A stretch of 26,433 bases of DNA from an uncultured Sinobacteraceae bacterium (GTDB lineage: Bacteria > Pseudomonadota > Gammaproteobacteria > Steroidobacterales > Steroidobacteraceae): contig CALEKY010000009.1 of assembly GCA_937902995.1 (NCBI GenBank), positions 1 to 26,433 of the forward strand, given 5' to 3'. The position numbers were made by a program, and so were the translations under genes. Shown piece by piece: positions 6,953-15,781 of this stretch; position 1 is the first letter of the stretch, and every line of letters begins with the position of its first letter. The notes under the pieces are model-generated. The model was not told the origin of the DNA. It ran no database searches and saw only the letters and a list, made by a program, of their open reading frames with translations.

Positions 6953-7074
6953 GGCATCGACTCAATCGGCCGTCGGACGGATCCGTACGGCTGGGTGTGG
7001 GTACTGTAGGCGCAAGCGCGCATTCAAGCCATTCCGGGAGCACATAGCCAGATTCCGATCCGGTCGTACCGGCG

Positions 7075-8463
7075 TCAGCCCTTCTTCTTTACTCGCCGGA
7101 GCAGCCGTTTTCGCGAGCGGCGCTGCCGCGGCGTGAGCTCGTTGCGCTTGCCCTTGAAAGGATTTTCATCCGACCGGAATTCGACGCGCACGGGCGTGCC
7201 TTCCAAACGGAAATGTTTACGGAACACGTTCGCCAGGTACCGGCGATACGCGTCCGGAACGTGCTGCACTTGATTGCCGTGCACGACGATGATCGGCGGA
7301 TTCCTGCCGCCCTGATGCGCGAACTTGAGCTTGATTCGGCGCCCGCGAACCAACGGCGGCTGATGCTGCTGAACCGCCAATTCGAGAACGCGCGTGAGCT
7401 CGGGCGTCGGCAGATCGCGCATCGCCGCCGCATACGCACGGTCGACGGCTTTCATGAGATCGCCGACGCCGCTGCCGTGCAGCGCCGAGATGAAATGCAC
7501 GGGCGCGAAATCGAGGAACGGCAGGCGCAAGTCGAGACCCGCGCGAATCTCGTCGCGCTTGTCCATGGGAATGTTGTCCCACTTGTTCACCGCGATGATG
7601 AGTGCGCGGCCCCGCTCGGCAACCATGCCGAACAGGCTGGCATCCTGTTCCGCGACCGTATCGTGCGCATCGATCACGCCGATGACGACGTGCGCCGAGT
7701 CGATGGCCTGCAGCGCCTTGATCACGCTGAACTTCTCGATCGCTTCCTCGACGCGCGCCCGACGCCGCACGCCGGCCGTGTCGATGAGCGTGTACTTGCG
7801 CCCGTCGCGCTCGAACGGCACGAATACCGCGTCTCTCGTCGTGCCGGGCTGGTCGTAGGCGATCAAGCGCTCCTCGCCGAGCAATCGATTGATGAGCGTC
7901 GATTTGCCCACATTCGGCCGGCCAATGACGGCGACTCGGATGCCCTCCTCTGCATTCGCTTCTTCGGGCGGCACCGAGAAACCTTGGAGCGCATGCTCCA
8001 TCAGCGCGCGTACGCCGTCGCCATGTGCGGAGGAGATCGTAATCGGATCGCCGAGTCCGAGCTGATGAAAATCGGCGCCCGCCGTCGCCGCATCCAAACC
8101 TTCGGCCTTGTTCGCGACGACGATGACTTGCTTACCCATGCGCCTCAGCACTTGTGCGACGTAGCGATCGGCATGGGTTGCGCCTTCGCGAGCATCGACG
8201 AGAAAGAGCACGCGATCGGCTTCCTCGATGGCACGCAGCGTCTGCTTGGCCATCAGCTCTTCGATGCCTTCGCGCTCTGCGACCAGCCCCCCCGTGTCGA
8301 CGATCACATAGGGGACCGGTCCGATGCGCCCGTAACCGTACTTGCGGTCGCGCGTGAGGCCGGGAACGTCCGCCACCAATGCGTCGCGCGTACCGGTGAG
8401 CACGTTGAAAAGCGTCGACTTACCGACGTTCGGACGACCGACCAGGGCGATGACGGGCAACAT
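7075..8463 (-). CDS. der: Ribosome-assembly GTPase Der (EngA)
   Basis: Double GTPase needed for maturation of the 50S ribosomal subunit. Its 462 residues contain two G domains, each with a GRPNVGKST P-loop (the first at 9-17, the second at about 180). DTGG and DTAG are the G3 motifs, and the G4 motifs are NKAE in domain 1 and NKWD in domain 2. A C-terminal KH-like domain (about 355-440) ends in a very basic tail (RSRKRLLRRVKKKG) suited to rRNA contact. It is the last gene of the rlmN-to-der run and lies 101 bp after bamB, with a stable hairpin between them. E. coli Der is about 490 residues; the difference lies mainly in the linker between the G domains. Confidence 0.97.
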   Translation of the reverse strand: MLPVIALVGRPNVGKSTLFNVLTGTRDALVADVPGLTRDRKYGYGRIGPVPYVIVDTGGLVAEREGIEELMAKQTLRAIEEADRVLFLVDAREGATHADRYVAQVLRRMGKQVIVVANKAEGLDAATAGADFHQLGLGDPITISSAHGDGVRALMEHALQGFSVPPEEANAEEGIRVAVIGRPNVGKSTLINRLLGEERLIAYDQPGTTRDAVFVPFERDGRKYTLIDTAGVRRRARVEEAIEKFSVIKALQAIDSAHVVIGVIDAHDTVAEQDASLFGMVAERGRALIIAVNKWDNIPMDKRDEIRAGLDLRLPFLDFAPVHFISALHGSGVGDLMKAVDRAYAAAMRDLPTPELTRVLELAVQQHQPPLVRGRRIKLKFAHQGGRNPPIIVVHGNQVQHVPDAYRRYLANVFRKHFRLEGTPVRVEFRSDENPFKGKRNELTPRQRRSRKRLLRRVKKKG

Positions 8464-8522
8464 GGGAAGTGGCAGCGTTCCGCCTCCGTCGCAGCGCGAG
8501 GCTCAAGCAATCAGGGTTGGGA

Positions 8523-8556
8523 AGCGCCCGCCGAGCATCCACGGCCGGCGAGCGCT
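8523..8556 (-). other. Stable hairpin between bamB and der
   Basis: On the minus strand AGCGCTCGCCG pairs with CGGCGGGCGCT: an 11-bp stem with one U-G pair and a 12-nt loop. No T-run follows, so it is not a standard terminator. It may lower readthrough into der or protect the bamB mRNA end. Confidence 0.4.
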
Positions 8557-8564
8557 CGACGAGG

Positions 8565-9761
8565 TTATGAATCCGATTCGGTCTCGGCCTGGGCTCTCCG
8601 TCCGCTCGACTTCGGCTGCGACTTGAAGGCGTACAGCTTACCGGAATCGGTCTGCACGAAAACGAGTCCGCCATCGACGACCGCCGCGTTGGAGATGCGA
8701 TCGCCGCCGGCCTTACGGCGAGCCACGATTTCGCCCGTCGCTCGATCGAGCCAGTGCAAGTAGCCTTCGAAATCGCCGACGACCAGCGTGTCGCCGTCGA
8801 TCGCAGGCGCAGTCAGTCCGCGACGTCGCAACGCCGACTGCTCCCATTGCACGGCGCCGTCGCTCTTGCGCATCGCGACGACGACGCTATCCGCGTTCGT
8901 CAGATAGAGCATCCGCTCGTCCATCGCGAACCCGCGATAGCTCGAAGCATCGCGCGCCCACCAAATCTGTCCCGAATCGAGGGCGAGCATGGCGATACGG
9001 CCCTGGAAGCCCACGACGAACACGTCGTTGCCGGATACCTGCGGAGCCGCATCGATATCGGAAAGACGTTCGAGCTCGGTGCGCCCTCTGGGCGCGTTGA
9101 CGATCGTGTCCCACAGCACTTCGCCGCTACGCACGTCCACGGCGATCACGCGGCCATTGTCGAAACCTGCGACGACGCGATCGCCCGCAAGCGCCGGCGC
9201 TGCCGTACCGCGCAGCGTCAGACGCGGCACCGATTCGTCGACGGACCAACGTTGCGAAGCGTCGGTGAGCGATAGCGCCTCGAGATGCCCGTCGACCGTG
9301 CGCACGATGACGAGATCGTTCGCGATCACGGGGCGCGCGAGAATCTCGCTCTTGATCGACGCTCGCCAACGTTCGGCTCCGGTCTTCGCATCGAGCGCAA
9401 TCAAGTCGCCGTCGCTGGATCCGATGATGACGAATCCGGCACCGACCTCCGGACCCGCGGACAACGGAAGCTTCGTCTTCACCGACCAAATGCGTCTGCC
9501 GTTTTGCGCGGCGTAAGCAGCGACGCCGCCGTCATGCGATGCGGCATAGACGACACCGTCGAGAACCGCAGGCCGCAACGCGAGCCGCAGCCGCTCGGAA
9601 TCGCCGCCCAACGAAGCGCTCCAAACCTGGACGACGTCGCGCGTGGCGACGATGTCGACGAGCTCGGCAGGCGGATCGACGTCTTTGTCGTCCCCGCATC
9701 CGACGAGCGCCAAGCAGCCGAGCGCCGCGAACAACCACCGTGAAGCGATTCGTACGCTCAT
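8565..9761 (-). CDS. bamB: Outer-membrane assembly lipoprotein BamB
   Basis: Beta-propeller lipoprotein of the BAM complex, helping BamA insert beta-barrel proteins into the outer membrane. The 398 residues start with a lipoprotein signal ending in LVGC (Cys22). The next residues are Gly-Asp-Asp, with no Asp directly at +2, which fits release to the outer membrane. The body consists of PQQ-like blades, seen as repeated AxDxxTGxxxW-type strands (LIALDAKTGAERWRA, VIAVDVRSGEVLWDT, LHWLDRATGEIVARR). A polar tail rich in Glu, Ser and Asp follows the propeller. The ATG overlaps the yfgM stop by 4 nt, so the pair is translationally coupled, as is common in gammaproteobacteria. Confidence 0.96.
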   Translation of the reverse strand: MSVRIASRWLFAALGCLALVGCGDDKDVDPPAELVDIVATRDVVQVWSASLGGDSERLRLALRPAVLDGVVYAASHDGGVAAYAAQNGRRIWSVKTKLPLSAGPEVGAGFVIIGSSDGDLIALDAKTGAERWRASIKSEILARPVIANDLVIVRTVDGHLEALSLTDASQRWSVDESVPRLTLRGTAAPALAGDRVVAGFDNGRVIAVDVRSGEVLWDTIVNAPRGRTELERLSDIDAAPQVSGNDVFVVGFQGRIAMLALDSGQIWWARDASSYRGFAMDERMLYLTNADSVVVAMRKSDGAVQWEQSALRRRGLTAPAIDGDTLVVGDFEGYLHWLDRATGEIVARRKAGGDRISNAAVVDGGLVFVQTDSGKLYAFKSQPKSSGRRAQAETESDS

Positions 9762-10420
9762 GGTTGCCCCTGTGCCTTGGCTTCGTCGGCGGATCCGCCG
9801 AGATCCTGCAGCTTCATTTCGACCAATGTCCGGTCGATCCGCGCTGATTGATCCGCAAGCGCGGCGGCGTACTCGGCGCGCGCGGCGTTTCGGTCGCCTT
9901 TCGCAAGATACGCATCGCCGCGAATCTCGCGCGCTGCAGCGGCAAACGCACCGAGCTTGTCGACCTTCAACGAGGCGATGGCTTCGTCGTGCTTGCCCAG
10001 TTGAATGAGCACGCGCGCCAACCGCAGCGTCGCAATGGTTGCAAGCTCATCGTCCTTCGACTTGTCGATCACCTCGCGCAGCAGCGCCGCAGCCTCGTCG
10101 AACTTCTCGTTCTCCGCCTGCAGCTTCGCGACGAGCAACCGCCCTTGTTGCGCGTAAGGCGTCGAGCCGTAGTCCTTCGTCAGCGCCGCCAACGCCTCCT
10201 GCGCTTGTTCGAGATTCCTCTCCTCAGCCGCGCTGCGAACTTTCTCGTACTGCGCGCTCGCCGCTAGACCGCGACGCTCCTGATACCCCTGCCACTGGAA
10301 GTATCCGACGAGCACGACGATGCCGAGCACGATGCCGCCGACGATCCAACGCCAGTTCTCCTGCCACCACCGGCGCAGCGCTTCCTCTTGTTCGCGATCC
10401 GACAAATAGTCATCGACCAT
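9758..10420 (-). CDS. yfgM: Inner-membrane TPR protein YfgM (UPF0070)
   Basis: Single-pass inner-membrane protein with a periplasmic TPR-like domain. In E. coli it associates with SecYEG and the chaperone PpiD. I placed the start at the ATG at 10420, giving 220 residues that begin MVDDYLSDREQEEALRRWW, the family's typical opening; an open frame extends further upstream but runs over hisS. A short cytoplasmic segment (1-23) precedes one TM helix (about 24-43, WIVGGIVLGIVVLVGYFQW), then helical repeats rich in Ala, Glu and Leu. A purine-rich GAAGAAG precedes the ATG. Its stop overlaps bamB. Confidence 0.93.
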   Translation of the reverse strand: MVDDYLSDREQEEALRRWWQENWRWIVGGIVLGIVVLVGYFQWQGYQERRGLAASAQYEKVRSAAEERNLEQAQEALAALTKDYGSTPYAQQGRLLVAKLQAENEKFDEAAALLREVIDKSKDDELATIATLRLARVLIQLGKHDEAIASLKVDKLGAFAAAAREIRGDAYLAKGDRNAARAEYAAALADQSARIDRTLVEMKLQDLGGSADEAKAQGQP

Positions 10421-10485
10421 AGCTGACTTCTTCTGTTCTCGGTAATCGTTCCGTTCGCGACCGCTCGCGCGGCGCGGCCATCGAA

Positions 10486-11766
10486 TCAAGTACGCAATCT
10501 TTCCTCGAGCACGGATGCCACTGCATCCCAAGCCACCTCGATCTGCGGCTCTTCGACGCGCAAAGACTTCAGACCCACGACGCGGCGTTCGGTTTCGGAA
10601 TCGCCGAGCACGAGCGCAAAGCGCGCCCCGCTCTTGTCCGCACGCTTCATCTGCGATTTGAAGCTTCCGCCTCCGCAATGCGTTTCCATACGCAGCCCCG
10701 CAACTTCGTCCCGCAACCGCTCCGCCAGCGCGAGACCGGCCGCTTCCGCTGCAGGACCTGCAATGACGAAGTAGACATCCGGTGCCGCGCCGCCCGCAGT
10801 CACGCCCTGGACTTTCAACAGCTCGATGATGCGCTCCTGCCCCATCGCCCAACCGATGGCGGGCGTCGGCTCTCCGCCGAGCTGCGCAACGAGCCCGTCG
10901 TATCGCCCGCCCGAGCATACGGCGCCCTGCGAGCCGAGCTCCGTCGTCACCCATTCGAACACCGTGCGGGAGTAATAGTCGAGTCCGCGCACGAGCCGCG
11001 GATTCAAGACGTACTTGATGCCGACGGCATCCAAGTGGCGGCACAAACCGTTGAAATGCTCGCGCGACTCTGCGTCGAGATATTCGGTCAGCACCGGCGC
11101 GCCCGCGATGATGTCCTGCATCTCCGGATTCTTGCTGTCCAGGATGCGCAGCGGATTCCCCTCGAGGCGGCGCAGGCTGTCGGCATCGAGCTTCGACTTG
11201 TGCGCGGTGAAATACTCGACGAGCTTTTCGCGATACACCTTGCGCGATTCGGGCGTACCGAGCGAGTTGAGATTGAGCTCGAGCCGGGAGACGCCCGCTG
11301 CTTTCAGGAGCCGTGCGCTCAACATGATGAGCTCTGCGTCGATGTCAGGGCCCGCGTAACCGAATGCCTCCACGTCGATCTGATGGAACTGCCGGAAACG
11401 CCCACGTTGCGGCTTCTCGTGCCTGAACATCGGACCGGTGCACCACACGCGCTGCTTCTGGTTGTGCAGCAGGCCGTTCGTGATCATGGCGCGAACGATG
11501 CCCGCCGTCGCCTCGGGGCGCAGCGTCAACGAGTCTCCGCCCGGATCCTCGAACGTGAACATTTCCTTCTGCACGATATCGGTGTACTCGCCGATCGAGC
11601 GTTTGAACAACGCCGTGTGCTCGACGACGGGAACCCGAATTTCCTGATACGCGTAGGCCGCGAAAATCTCGCGCGCAAGCTGCTCGAGGCGCTGCCAAGC
11701 GGCGCTCTCGGACGGCAGGATGTCGTTCATGCCGCGCGGCGGCTGAATCTGTTGGGGCTTGTCCAA
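10486..11766 (-). CDS. hisS: Histidyl-tRNA synthetase
   Basis: Class-II aminoacyl-tRNA synthetase that charges tRNA-His. The 426-residue product shows TLRPEATAG and MFRHEKPQRGRFRQFHQID (motif 2 region), the histidine-specific LVRGLDYYSRTVFEW and GGRYDGLV, the motif 3 segment AIGWAMGQERI, and a C-terminal anticodon-binding domain (about 330-426). The start is a TTG at 11766, with GGAAG six bases before it. It begins MDKPQQIQPPRGMNDILP and lines up with the E. coli N-terminus (NIQAIRGMNDYLP). A later start at MNDILP would cut conserved residues. ispG, which usually sits just upstream of hisS in this gene order, is absent. Confidence 0.96.
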   Translation of the reverse strand: MDKPQQIQPPRGMNDILPSESAAWQRLEQLAREIFAAYAYQEIRVPVVEHTALFKRSIGEYTDIVQKEMFTFEDPGGDSLTLRPEATAGIVRAMITNGLLHNQKQRVWCTGPMFRHEKPQRGRFRQFHQIDVEAFGYAGPDIDAELIMLSARLLKAAGVSRLELNLNSLGTPESRKVYREKLVEYFTAHKSKLDADSLRRLEGNPLRILDSKNPEMQDIIAGAPVLTEYLDAESREHFNGLCRHLDAVGIKYVLNPRLVRGLDYYSRTVFEWVTTELGSQGAVCSGGRYDGLVAQLGGEPTPAIGWAMGQERIIELLKVQGVTAGGAAPDVYFVIAGPAAEAAGLALAERLRDEVAGLRMETHCGGGSFKSQMKRADKSGARFALVLGDSETERRVVGLKSLRVEEPQIEVAWDAVASVLEERLRT

Positions 11767-11825
11767 GGTGTCTTCCGAAACTCTTAAGCTAATAACTCAA
11801 CTGCGAACGGCACGACTCCAGCCGC

Positions 11826-12788
11826 TCAGCGAATCGAACCGTCCGCGTCGATGACGAAGCGAGTCGAATCGCGATTCGCACGGCGCGGCACGACGACCGG
11901 CTTGCCGTTCACTTGCAGGCTCACGGCCGACGCAACGCCCAAGACGACCGTAATCGGCGGCGTACCCACCACCGTCCGCGAGCGGCCGGGCCGACCGATG
12001 TCGTAGAACAGCCGCTGACCGGTCGCATCGTAGATCTCCACCCACGAAGCATCGCCGAAGTCCAAGCGCACGCTCATTTGCTCGCCCGTGGCAACGGTCG
12101 CCGGTGCTGCCGCCGATTCGGTCGTCCGTACATTTGCCGATTCGCTCGACGTCGTCTCGATCGTCGCATCGCCGGCGACCGGCTCGCGCGCTTCGGTAAC
12201 AGTTGCAGGCTCGGTCTCAGGCGCGCTCGAGCCAGGCAACTCCTCGCGGCTTTCCGTCACGGCAGCTTCGCCGGCCTCGATCGGCAAGGCCGATGGCGAC
12301 GTTTCCTGCAGCGGCGCAGCCGACGGTCGAACGCTCGTGCTCGACAAGTCCAATTCGGGCCACAAATCCCGAATCGCTACGAACGCGACGCCGAGCACGA
12401 CCACCGCAACGAACGACCAGCCGATGTATTTCGGCCATTTCGGCCGCGGAGGCGGCGTCGTCGTAATGACCGGCACCGGGGTGGGCTCCTGCGGTGCGTC
12501 GCTCAGCGCCTCGTAGCGCGAAAGAATCAGCTCCGGCGCGAGCCCGAGGAGCGCTGCGTACTTCCGCAAATGCCCCTTGGCATACACCGGCGCACCGAGC
12601 GCAAGGAACCGGTTGGCTTCCATCGCCTCGACGATCCACGGATCGAGATGCAGGCCTTCCGCCGCCTGCTGAACCGACAATCCGAGCCGCTCGCGTTCCC
12701 GCTGGAGGAGTGCACCAGGCGTCTGCAGGCCCTCAGCATCGGCCTGCGCGTGCGCCGTCGCTGCGACCTCCCCCTCGTTCGCGATCAT
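11826..12788 (-). CDS. rodZ: Cytoskeletal regulator RodZ
   Basis: Bitopic inner-membrane protein that links MreB to the cell-wall elongation machinery and keeps rod shape. I chose the ATG at 12788, which overlaps the pilF stop (ATGA) and gives 320 residues. An N-terminal HTH_25 domain (about 22-92) contains LLQRERERLGLSVQQAAEGL and GAPVYAKGHLRKYAALLGL, both typical of RodZ. A proline-rich linker, one TM helix (about 121-139), a low-complexity Ser/Thr/Glu/Ala periplasmic linker (about 145-235) and a C-terminal DUF4115 domain (about 240-320, with VRLDFGDASWVEIYDATGQ) follow. E. coli RodZ is about 337 residues. Confidence 0.95.
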   Translation of the reverse strand: MIANEGEVAATAHAQADAEGLQTPGALLQRERERLGLSVQQAAEGLHLDPWIVEAMEANRFLALGAPVYAKGHLRKYAALLGLAPELILSRYEALSDAPQEPTPVPVITTTPPPRPKWPKYIGWSFVAVVVLGVAFVAIRDLWPELDLSSTSVRPSAAPLQETSPSALPIEAGEAAVTESREELPGSSAPETEPATVTEAREPVAGDATIETTSSESANVRTTESAAAPATVATGEQMSVRLDFGDASWVEIYDATGQRLFYDIGRPGRSRTVVGTPPITVVLGVASAVSLQVNGKPVVVPRRANRDSTRFVIDADGSIR

Positions 12789-13552
12789 CCCGAGTTCCGT
12801 TCGGATTCCAGCAGCAGCTTCGTCTCGGGCGCCGTTGGAAACTCGTTCTTGAGCCGCTGCGCGTATTGATTCGCCGTGCCCTCGTTGCCGAGCGCACGCT
12901 CGATGCGCACACCAAGCCAAAGCGTCGCGGGGCTCGTGCGCGCGACCGTGAGGTACTGTTCGAGGAAACCTCGCGCCGACAGATAGTTCTTCTGCTCGAG
13001 CTGCACTTCGGCCAGCGAGAACAGCGCAATCGGCAAGCGCGGACGCGCGGCTAGCGCTTTGCGATAGTGCTGCTCGGCCCGCGCCAGATCGTTCTTGCCG
13101 CGAGCGCAATTGCCCGCGTTCATCCACGCCACCTCTGGCGTGGCGTAAAGCGGATCGCTCGCGGCTTGCAGCGCGTATTTCTCGCCGCGCTCGTAACGGC
13201 CGTTCCGGCACAAGAACACGGCGTAGTTGTTCGCAATCTCCGGATTCTTCGAATCGAGCGACACGGCCCGATCGAAATGGCTGTCGGCCTTGCGTTGATC
13301 TCCGAGCCGGTCGTAGAGCAGGCCGGCCGTCATGTGCGCCTTGGCGCTGCGGGGATTCTGTTCGAGCGAGCGCTCGATCTTCTCTTTCGCCTGCGCCAGG
13401 TTGCCCTTGCGCAGGTGCTCGACACCGAGCTCCAGATTGATCTCCGCCGCGCGATCGAGCTGCGGCTTCTTGCCCGAATCCGAGTTGCTCGCACACCCGG
13501 CCGCACACAGTCCGAGCGTGCCGACGAGAATGACTTGCGCAATCTGTCTCAC
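12785..13552 (-). CDS. pilF: Type IV pilus biogenesis lipoprotein PilF/PilW
   Basis: Outer-membrane TPR lipoprotein (pilotin) that helps the PilQ secretin localise and multimerise for type IV pili. The start is the GTG at 13552, which forms a GTGA overlap with the rlmN stop. The 255 residues open with a lipoprotein signal (VILVGTLGLCAAGC) with Cys20 as the lipidated residue. Six or so TPR units follow, with helices such as AEINLELGVEHLRKGNLAQA and PRSAKAHMTAGLLYDRLGD. Both neighbours (rlmN before, rodZ after) match the usual gammaproteobacterial order. No other pilus genes are in the window. Confidence 0.93.
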   Translation of the reverse strand: MRQIAQVILVGTLGLCAAGCASNSDSGKKPQLDRAAEINLELGVEHLRKGNLAQAKEKIERSLEQNPRSAKAHMTAGLLYDRLGDQRKADSHFDRAVSLDSKNPEIANNYAVFLCRNGRYERGEKYALQAASDPLYATPEVAWMNAGNCARGKNDLARAEQHYRKALAARPRLPIALFSLAEVQLEQKNYLSARGFLEQYLTVARTSPATLWLGVRIERALGNEGTANQYAQRLKNEFPTAPETKLLLESERNSG

Positions 13553-14655
13553 GGTTGCACCGCCACGGAGATGAGTTTGGAGCCCAAACGAACGGTCGTT
13601 CGATCCTGCACGCGACCGACCAGCTGACCGCAGGCGGCATCGATGTCGTCGCCCCGCGTCTTGCGGGTCGTCGCGATCACGCCGTTCGCATTCAGTATGT
13701 CTCGAAACCGTTCGATCGCCGCCGGCGAAGAGCGCTTGTAGCGCGTGTTCCGGAACGGATTGAACGGAATCAAATTCACCTTCGCGGGCCGGCCTCTGAG
13801 GAGCTTGACGAGCTCGTGCGCATGAGCCGGCTGATCGTTCACGCCGTCGAGCATGACGTATTCGAACGTGATGCTGCGGGCATTTTGTTTCTCGACGTAA
13901 TGCCAGCACGCCTCGAGCAGCTCGGCGATCGGATGTTTGCGATTGATCGGCACCAGCTCGTCGCGCAGCCGATCGTTGGGCGCGTGCAGCGACACGGCGA
14001 GCGCGCAATTCGTCTCGTCGGCAAGGCGGTACATTTGCGGCACGAGCCCCGACGTGCTCACGGTCACTCGCCGCCGCGAGAGATCGAAGCCGAGATCGTC
14101 CATGAAAATCTCCGCCGCCGGCACGACGTTGCGATAGTTGGCGAGCGGCTCACCCATACCCATGAACACGATGTTCGTGATCACGCGGTTGCCGCCCGGT
14201 TCGTAGCCGAGCTCGCGATTGGCGAGCCACACTTGGCCGACGATCTCCGCGACGGTGAGATTGCGGTTGAATCCCTGCTGCGCGGTCGAGCAGAACGTGC
14301 AGTCCATTGCACAGCCGACTTGGCTCGAGATGCACAACGTGCCGCGACCCGGCTCGGGAATGAACACCATCTCGATGCCTTGCGTACCATCCATCGCGAG
14401 CAGCCACTTGCGCGTGCCGTCGGCGGAGACTTGCGTCACCTTGATTTCGGGTACGCGCACTTCCGCGACTTCCTTCAGCCGTTCGCGAAACGACTTCGCG
14501 AGGTCGGTCATCTTGTCGAAGTCGTTTTCGTGACGCTTGTAGAGCCACTTGAAGAGCTGGCGCGCGCGAAACGGCTTCTCGCCCATGCGCTCGACGAACG
14601 CCTCCAGCTCAGGCCGGGTGAAACCGAGCAGATTGGTTTTTGCAGTGGCGTTCAT
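13549..14655 (-). CDS. rlmN: Dual-specificity RNA methyltransferase RlmN
   Basis: Radical-SAM enzyme that makes 2-methyladenosine at A2503 of 23S rRNA and A37 of some tRNAs. The 368-residue protein has the radical-SAM triad CX3CX2C (C115, C119, C122, in GCAMDCTFC), GMGEPLANY for SAM binding, and GDDIDAACGQL near the end, where C342 corresponds to the methyl-carrying cysteine. I chose the ATG at 14655 (MNATAKTNLLG), which matches the E. coli N-terminal region (KINLLDL). A GTG at 14739 would add 28 residues that do not look like RlmN. It lies 87 bp after ndk and is coupled to pilF by a 4-nt overlap. Confidence 0.96.
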   Translation of the reverse strand: MNATAKTNLLGFTRPELEAFVERMGEKPFRARQLFKWLYKRHENDFDKMTDLAKSFRERLKEVAEVRVPEIKVTQVSADGTRKWLLAMDGTQGIEMVFIPEPGRGTLCISSQVGCAMDCTFCSTAQQGFNRNLTVAEIVGQVWLANRELGYEPGGNRVITNIVFMGMGEPLANYRNVVPAAEIFMDDLGFDLSRRRVTVSTSGLVPQMYRLADETNCALAVSLHAPNDRLRDELVPINRKHPIAELLEACWHYVEKQNARSITFEYVMLDGVNDQPAHAHELVKLLRGRPAKVNLIPFNPFRNTRYKRSSPAAIERFRDILNANGVIATTRKTRGDDIDAACGQLVGRVQDRTTVRLGSKLISVAVQP

Positions 14656-14742
14656 GAGCGTGGCTGGCGGCTGCAAGACGTCTTCGGGCTTGGATTCGAA
14701 TCTCGTGCCGGACGTTCGGTCCAAGCCCGAAGATCTCACATC

Positions 14743-15174
14743 TCAGCGGGTGCGCGGACAAATGTCCGCCTGCGCGAAGAAGTAAGCGATCTCGATCTGA
14801 GCGTTCTCGACGCTGTCGGAGCCGTGCACGACGTTCTCTTCGATGCTTTCGGCGAAGTCCGCACGGATCGTGCCCTTCTCGGCCTTCTTCGGATCGGTCG
14901 CGCCCATCAGCTCGCGGTTCTTGGCCACGGCGTTCTCGCCTTCCAGCACCTGGACCATGACCGGCCCGGAGCACATGTACTTGACCAGATCCTTGAAGAA
15001 CGGACGCTCGCGGTGCACGGCATAGAAGCCCTCGGCCTGGGCCTGCGTGAGGTGCAGCATACGGGCAGCGACGATCTTCAGGCCCGCGTTCTCGAAGCGG
15101 CGATAGATCTCGCCGATGAGGTTTTTCTGCACGCCGTCGGGCTTGACGATGGAAAGAGTGCGTTCGAGCGCCAT
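14743..15174 (-). CDS. ndk: Nucleoside diphosphate kinase
   Basis: Transfers the gamma-phosphate of ATP to other (d)NDPs through a phospho-histidine. The ATG at 15174 gives 143 residues, the same length as E. coli Ndk, and has GAAGGAAA upstream as Shine-Dalgarno; the frame stays open further upstream, but the family starts here. Motifs include TLSIVKPDGVQKNLIG (6-21), RPFFKDLVKYMCSGPVM, GATDPKKAEKGTIRADF, and NVVHGSDSVENAQIEIAYFF, with the catalytic His in VVHGSDS. The upstream gap (15175-15382) should hold its own promoter, but I could not define one. Confidence 0.97.
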   Translation of the reverse strand: MALERTLSIVKPDGVQKNLIGEIYRRFENAGLKIVAARMLHLTQAQAEGFYAVHRERPFFKDLVKYMCSGPVMVQVLEGENAVAKNRELMGATDPKKAEKGTIRADFAESIEENVVHGSDSVENAQIEIAYFFAQADICPRTR

Positions 15175-15358
15175 GGAGTCGATTTCCTTCAGTTGGATGG
15201 CTAATGCAAGCCGTTGATTGGCCTGGCCTTTGGCGACCGGCCACAACGGCGAATTCAAATCGTGTGACCACGCATCGGCGCGGGTCGGTTTGCGCGCGCG
15301 AAGTCTACCCGCGGCCGCGTCGAAGCGGCAAGAAAACTAGCTGGAACGAGGAGTTAGA

Positions 15359-15374
15359 AAGCCGACTGCGGCTT
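15359..15374 (-). terminator. Weak intrinsic terminator after iscA
   Basis: On the minus strand AAGCCG, a CAGT tetraloop and CGGCTT make a 6-bp stem 8 bases past the iscA stop, running into TTCTAACT. The U-tract is imperfect. If active, it would separate the trmJ-isc transcript from ndk. Confidence 0.4.
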
Positions 15375-15382
15375 GGGAGGCA

Positions 15383-15706
15383 TCAGACGGTGAAGCTCTC
15401 GCCGCACCCGCACTCGCCTTTCACGTTCGGGTTGCGGAACTTGAAAGCCTCGTTGAGCCCCTGTTTGACGAAATCGACCTGGGTCCCGTCGATGTAGCCG
15501 AGGCTATCCCGGTCGACGACGACCTTGACGCCCTGATCCTCGAAGACGACGTCGTTGCCGCCGACCTCATCGGCGTAATTCACGACGTAGGCAAACCCCG
15601 AACACCCGGTCTTCTTGACGCCGAGGCGCAAACCGATACCGCGACCCCGGCGTTGCAGGAAGGTACGTACGCGTTCTGCAGCAGAGTGAGTCAGCGAAAT
15701 CGCCAT
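15383..15706 (-). CDS. iscA: A-type iron-sulfur carrier IscA
   Basis: Small HesB/IscA-fold protein that binds iron or Fe-S clusters and passes them to target proteins. The 107 residues contain all three ligand cysteines: C35 (GVKKTGCSGFAY) and C99/C101 in the C-terminal ECGCGESF. The GESF ending and the length match IscA rather than ErpA or SufA, although this assignment from motifs is not certain. An AGG-containing Shine-Dalgarno lies just before the ATG. It follows the IscU-like gene after 89 bp. In most gammaproteobacteria hscB, hscA and fdx would follow; here the next gene is ndk. Confidence 0.92.
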   Translation of the reverse strand: MAISLTHSAAERVRTFLQRRGRGIGLRLGVKKTGCSGFAYVVNYADEVGGNDVVFEDQGVKVVVDRDSLGYIDGTQVDFVKQGLNEAFKFRNPNVKGECGCGESFTV

Positions 15707-15781
15707 GATGCCTAGGAATTAGCCGGAAACTCCAAAACCGATGACGTAAGCGTTGTGGCGCGGCAGCAAGGAGTCAAGATC

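Noticed and set aside
6953..7074. SAM riboswitch upstream of the metX-family gene
   Set aside because: The 122 bp gap shows no recognisable SAM-I or SAM-II conserved core; only a short ACGGATCCGT palindrome is present.
7213..8763. 516-codon + strand frame opposite der
   Set aside because: Antisense shadow of der; no recognisable domain and a composition typical of shadow frames.
14656..14739. 28-residue N-terminal extension of RlmN from a GTG
   Set aside because: The extra residues do not resemble RlmN N-termini, and the ATG at 14655 gives the expected family start.
13555..15204. 549-codon + strand frame opposite rlmN and ndk
   Set aside because: Antisense to two clear genes; the long open frame comes from high GC content.
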